From a virus: a stretch of DNA of 21,659 nucleotides. The stretch covers positions 1 to 21,659 of IMG/VR virus record IMGVR_UViG_3300047300_000661. The stretch is one strand, 5' to 3'. The stretch's first letter is position 1. Every line of letters begins with the position of its first letter. Positions 18,778 through 21,659 of the stretch are shown here, piece by piece. The notes below the pieces were generated by a model, which worked only from the letters and a program-made list of their open reading frames with translations, was not told the origin of the DNA and ran no database searches. Made by a program: the position numbers and the translations under genes.

Positions 18778-19034
18778 TGCAAGACCCAAGACTTAAGCGA
18801 GCAGGTGTCTCTGGTTTCAATAAGCCAAAGGCTACGCCTAATCACCCAACCAAGTCACACGTCGTTGTGGCTAAGGTAGGAGACAAGGTTAAGACAATCC
18901 GCTTTGGTCAGCAGGGTGTCAAGGGTTCACCTGATGGCTCTGCTAGAAACAAAGCATTCAAAGCACGTCACTCTAAGAACATTGCTAAGGGCAAGATGTC
19001 CGCAGCATATTGGGCTGACAAAGTTAAGTGGTAA
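18777..19034 (+). CDS. Basic conserved phage protein, 85 aa
   Basis: The N-terminus (MQDPRLKRAGVSGFNKPKAT) leads to a strand-rich segment (HVVVAKVGDKVKTIRFGQQG). A basic motif region follows with AFKARHSKNIAKGKMSAAYW and the end ADKVKW. The RFGQQGxKG ... FKARHxKNIxKGKxSAAYWAxKVKW pattern is, from memory, a conserved phage family without assigned function; the spaced His and Lys/Arg residues suggest nucleic-acid or phosphate binding. It is the last of the four TAATG-linked genes; a 15-nt gap follows. Confidence 0.8.
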   Translation: MQDPRLKRAGVSGFNKPKATPNHPTKSHVVVAKVGDKVKTIRFGQQGVKGSPDGSARNKAFKARHSKNIAKGKMSAAYWADKVKW

Positions 19035-19049
19035 GAAAGTAGGGGACAA

Positions 19050-19769
19050 ATGCAAGAGACAGTATCAATCGCCTGGTGCGATAACGGCAACGTAGACGGC
19101 AAGTTTATGCAGGGAGTTGTCGATGTACTCCTGAAGTCTGGGATTACATTCGACACTTCACTGCGTAGCCAAGGCAATCAGATTGCACGCCAGCGCGAGA
19201 AGGTAATCAATTACTGGTACGAACAGAACAAGACAGACTGGCTACTCTGGGTTGACTCAGATGTAGTTATCAGTGTCGATAAGTTTAAGTTACTTTGGGA
19301 CAACAAGGATGCTGTAGAGCGTCCGATAGTTTCAGGTGTCTACTTTACAACAGATACACCTGAAGAGCCATTGATGATTCCAATGCCCACTATCTACGAG
19401 TTCGGTGAAGCCGACGGTGTGGTAGGTATCAAGAGAATCCATCCAATGCCTGAGAATAAGTTAATCAAGATTGGTGCATCAGGAATGGGATTCGTCCTAA
19501 TGCATCGCAGTATCATAGACCGCATTCGTGAAGTGCTACCTGATGCTCCACTCTTTACTGAGGTAGGAGTCGGTAATACATTTATGGGTGAGGATATCTA
19601 CTTCTACGCAGTGTGCGACAAGGCTGAGATTCCAGTCTACTGTCACACAGGTGCGGTAGTTCCGCATATGAAGCGGTTCTCTTTTGATGAGCATTACTAC
19701 AAAGCCTTCTTTGGTGGAGTAGAGAAGCAATCTAACTTGGTATTACCAAAGCGATATAAGAAGGGCTAA
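19050..19769 (+). CDS. GT-A-fold glycosyltransferase, 239 aa
   Basis: Family 2-like glycosyltransferase features are visible. NQIARQREKVINYW (43-56) is in the nucleotide-sugar region. WLLWVDSDVVI carries the DxD motif (Asp69-Ser-Asp71) that binds metal and sugar-nucleotide. The acceptor-side motifs GASGMGFVLMHR (142-153) and GEDIYFYAVC (180-189) are followed by CHTGAVVPH (198-206). It is complete and soluble, without membrane spans. Its place among virion genes suggests it modifies a capsid or tail protein, or less likely phage DNA or a host surface glycan. RBS is AGGGGAC, as for the peptidase gene. Confidence 0.85.
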   Translation: MQETVSIAWCDNGNVDGKFMQGVVDVLLKSGITFDTSLRSQGNQIARQREKVINYWYEQNKTDWLLWVDSDVVISVDKFKLLWDNKDAVERPIVSGVYFTTDTPEEPLMIPMPTIYEFGEADGVVGIKRIHPMPENKLIKIGASGMGFVLMHRSIIDRIREVLPDAPLFTEVGVGNTFMGEDIYFYAVCDKAEIPVYCHTGAVVPHMKRFSFDEHYYKAFFGGVEKQSNLVLPKRYKKG

Positions 19770-19771
19770 CA

Positions 19772-20026
19772 ATGGCACTAGGCAAAGAAGGCAGCAGTCT
19801 TGCAGCAGAACTTAATAGGCTGGCAGGAACTACTGGATTAGATGAACAAGGCGCTGCTAATGCCTGGGCTGGAACAACTGGACTTGCAACTGTAGGTGCT
19901 TTGAACATCAAAGTATCTGCAGCGCGTACACGTGACAACTTCAAGGACCTTGATGGAGTTTGCAATGAACTTGCTAGCACAACTGGACTTGCTGCACCTG
20001 CAGCGTTAAGGAGCATCAACGCCTAA
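19772..20026 (+). CDS. Small repeat-containing protein, 84 aa
   Basis: The motif (L/W)A(G/S)TTGL occurs three times: residues 17-23, 32-38 and 67-73. The first and last copies sit in similar contexts (ELNRLAGTTGLDEQGAAN and VCNELASTTGLAAPAALR), so the protein looks like an internal duplication around a central linker. It is Ala/Gly-rich and probably helical. Similar units occur, from memory, in small or fused proteins beside tail genes of related phages. AAGG precedes the ATG; the stop overlaps the next start (TAATG). Confidence 0.78.
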   Translation: MALGKEGSSLAAELNRLAGTTGLDEQGAANAWAGTTGLATVGALNIKVSAARTRDNFKDLDGVCNELASTTGLAAPAALRSINA

Positions 20027-20961
20027 TGACAACTCTATCGAATATGATTGATGAAGTACTTGTCAATCTTGCAGGGTATACATTCCAGCAGGATAGAAGT
20101 ACTTATCTTACTACGGCAGTTTCTACAACTACCTCTTCTAGCGCATCTCCAACTGTCCTGAGCCTTGGGTCAACTGACTCAGTAGGTAAGGGTATCCTTG
20201 AGATTGACGAAGAACTTCTTTGGGTAGATTCATTTGACCGCGTTGCCAACACAGCAACAGTCTCACCTTATGGACGTGGCTACCTAGGTACAACTGCAGC
20301 AACACACGCTGCTGATGCTAAGGTTACTATCTCTCCCACCTTCCCACGCTTTAGCGTCAAGCGTGCAATCAATGACACTATCCGTTCACTTGGTGCAAAC
20401 ATCTTTGCAGTCAAGTCAACAACCTTTACCTTCAATGCTGCAGTATCTACCTACGCTTTTGCTAACTTGAACATCAAGAACATATTAACAATTCACTGGC
20501 AGGATATTGGACCTTCTAAGGAATGGCGTCCAATCCGTCGTTGGGATTTAGATGCTGTAGCAAACCCTGAAGCATTCGGTTATGTTACAGGCACTGACAC
20601 AGTGCAGACAATCACACTAGGTGAAGCACCTACCTCTGGTCGCACGGTCAAGGTTGTCTATGCTACTGACCCTAGCGCATTCTCAGCAAACACAGATGTC
20701 TATACAACAGTAACAGGTTTACCTGAATCAACTAGAGATGTAGTAGTACTAGGCGCAGCCTATCGTCTGCTCTCATTCCTAGACCCAGCACGTGCAGCAC
20801 AAGTCAGCCCACAGGCGGATGAGACTGACGCAAAGCGCCCATACGGTGCATCACAGAGTGCGACTAAGCAACTCTATGCTCTTTACACACAACGCCTTAA
20901 CGAAGAGACTAAGGCACAACAGCAGAACTATCCACCTAAAATCCATTATAGCCGCCGATAA
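20026..20961 (+). CDS. Head-tail adaptor-like protein, 311 aa
   Basis: Position between head genes and the fibre gene, length and architecture suggest a connector or adaptor that joins portal to tail. It has an N-terminal helix (LSNMIDEVLVNLAGY) and a beta module with ILEIDEELLWVDSFDR and YGRGYLGTTAATHAAD (about 57-103). A helical segment follows (FSVKRAINDTIRSLGANIF), then a beta-rich middle with Trp residues, and a helical C-terminus (ESTRDVVVLGAAYRLLSFLD). The beta module also appears in the following fibre protein. A tail-tubular protein is the main alternative. It is coupled to the upstream gene by TAATG. Confidence 0.6.
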   Translation: MTTLSNMIDEVLVNLAGYTFQQDRSTYLTTAVSTTTSSSASPTVLSLGSTDSVGKGILEIDEELLWVDSFDRVANTATVSPYGRGYLGTTAATHAADAKVTISPTFPRFSVKRAINDTIRSLGANIFAVKSTTFTFNAAVSTYAFANLNIKNILTIHWQDIGPSKEWRPIRRWDLDAVANPEAFGYVTGTDTVQTITLGEAPTSGRTVKVVYATDPSAFSANTDVYTTVTGLPESTRDVVVLGAAYRLLSFLDPARAAQVSPQADETDAKRPYGASQSATKQLYALYTQRLNEETKAQQQNYPPKIHYSRR

Positions 20962-20970
20962 GGACCAGCA

Positions 20971-21659
20971 ATGACAACTAGAAAATATTCATCCCGCTCA
21001 CAGCAGACAACGCTGACTGGCGCACTTACTTCATCTGGTACATCTGCTACTGTCGTATCAGGTACAGCACTCCTTGGTGGTGTCACCATCTCTGCTGGTG
21101 AAACCTTCACAGTTGTCATCGACCCTGATACAGCGCTTGAAGAAATTGTAGAAGTCACTGCAGTCTCAACTAACACTCTTACCATCACTCGCGGTGTAGA
21201 TGGCTCATCAGGTCAGGCTCACTCTGCTGGAGCAGTAGTACGCCATATGGCGATTGGTCGTGACTATCGTGAGGCTAACACCCACATCGAGGCTAGCACA
21301 GCCGTACACGGCATCACAGGGGCTGTGGTGGGTACTACAGATACTCAGACACTAACCAATAAGACTATCAATGCAGCCAACAATACAGTCACTGGCATTA
21401 CCTCAGCAATGATTACAGATGGAACTATTGTTAATGGTGACATCAACGCATCTGCGGCTATTGCCTATAGCAAGTTGAACTTGACTGGAGCAATTGTTTC
21501 AGCCGATATTGCTAACGATACAATTGTAGATGCAGATATTAACACTGCTGCCAATATTGCTTGGACAAAGATTGCTCCATCTAGCACAGTATCTGCAACT
21601 GAACTTGGATACCTTGATGGAGTCACATCTGCTATCCAGACTCAGATTGATTCTAAGTT
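20971..21659 (+). CDS. Tail fibre or spike protein, N-terminal 229 aa (runs off the window)
   Basis: The ORF starts 9 nt after the adaptor gene with AAGGA upstream and is open to the window end. Residues 1-50 are Ser/Thr-rich. Residues 52-95 form a beta module (LEEIVEVTAVSTNTLTITRG and GQAHSAGAVV) like that in the adaptor. GAVVGTTDTQTLTNKTI (117-133) is a motif common in phage fibres. Two 20-residue units, DGTIVNGDINASAAIAYSKL (150-169) and NDTIVDADINTAANIAWTKI (182-201), repeat with a 32-residue period, typical of trimeric fibre shafts. The receptor-binding end lies outside the window. Confidence 0.82.
   Translation, partial: MTTRKYSSRSQQTTLTGALTSSGTSATVVSGTALLGGVTISAGETFTVVIDPDTALEEIVEVTAVSTNTLTITRGVDGSSGQAHSAGAVVRHMAIGRDYREANTHIEASTAVHGITGAVVGTTDTQTLTNKTINAANNTVTGITSAMITDGTIVNGDINASAAIAYSKLNLTGAIVSADIANDTIVDADINTAANIAWTKIAPSSTVSATELGYLDGVTSAIQTQIDSK

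Overview
The window is part of a tailed double-stranded DNA phage (Caudoviricetes) genome. It shows the genes of a virion-assembly module (large terminase, portal, scaffold-like protein, major capsid protein, adaptor, tail fibre) on the + strand and a short leftward operon of very small genes on the - strand. No integrase, tRNA, insertion sequence or CRISPR array is visible. Several small proteins (positions 639-797, 1143-1553, 17857-18291) resemble, from memory, hypothetical proteins common in phages of Actinobacteria. The modest GC content would fit a freshwater low-GC actinobacterial host. That host assignment is inference. No tape-measure gene is seen between capsid and fibre, and very large helical proteins sit next to the portal, so a short-tailed (podovirus-like) virion is the better guess.

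Left arm, 1-2505, - strand: about twelve tiny genes read leftwards. The first four (2233-2505, 1885-2133, 1652-1789, 1143-1553) are separated by gaps of about 95 nt. Each of the three gaps folds into the same RNA layout: a closing stem starting GCCC, two inner hairpins, ACGA, a hairpin with loop AACNAC, then the ribosome-binding sequence AGACAGGAG. A shortened fourth copy precedes the first gene. After 1143 the genes become tightly overlapping (ATGA or longer overlaps) and encode zinc-binding and single-span membrane micro-proteins.

Divergent control region, 2506-3345: about 840 bp without a convincing gene. It holds a candidate leftward promoter, two kinds of tandem operator-like repeat, a DnaA-box-like dyad, an orphan terminator-like hairpin and a dense run of about ten hairpins that ends only 11 nt before the terminase start.

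Right arm, 3346-21659, + strand: terminase large subunit with a small-terminase-like HTH at its N-terminus; portal; a proteasome/HslV-like Ntn hydrolase with apparently intact catalytic residues; two small proteins; a 1745-residue putative internal virion protein; two further probable virion proteins; a structured RNA leader; scaffold-like protein; major capsid protein followed by a GNRA-loop hairpin; then small accessory genes including four consecutive TAATG-linked ORFs, three or four of them strongly basic, a GT-A-type glycosyltransferase, an adaptor-like protein and a tail-fibre gene cut by the window edge. The genes are nearly all same-strand and closely packed, consistent with one late transcription unit.

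The two observations most worth follow-up are the Ntn hydrolase next to the portal, which could be an unconventional prohead protease, and the repeated structured leaders of the leftward genes.
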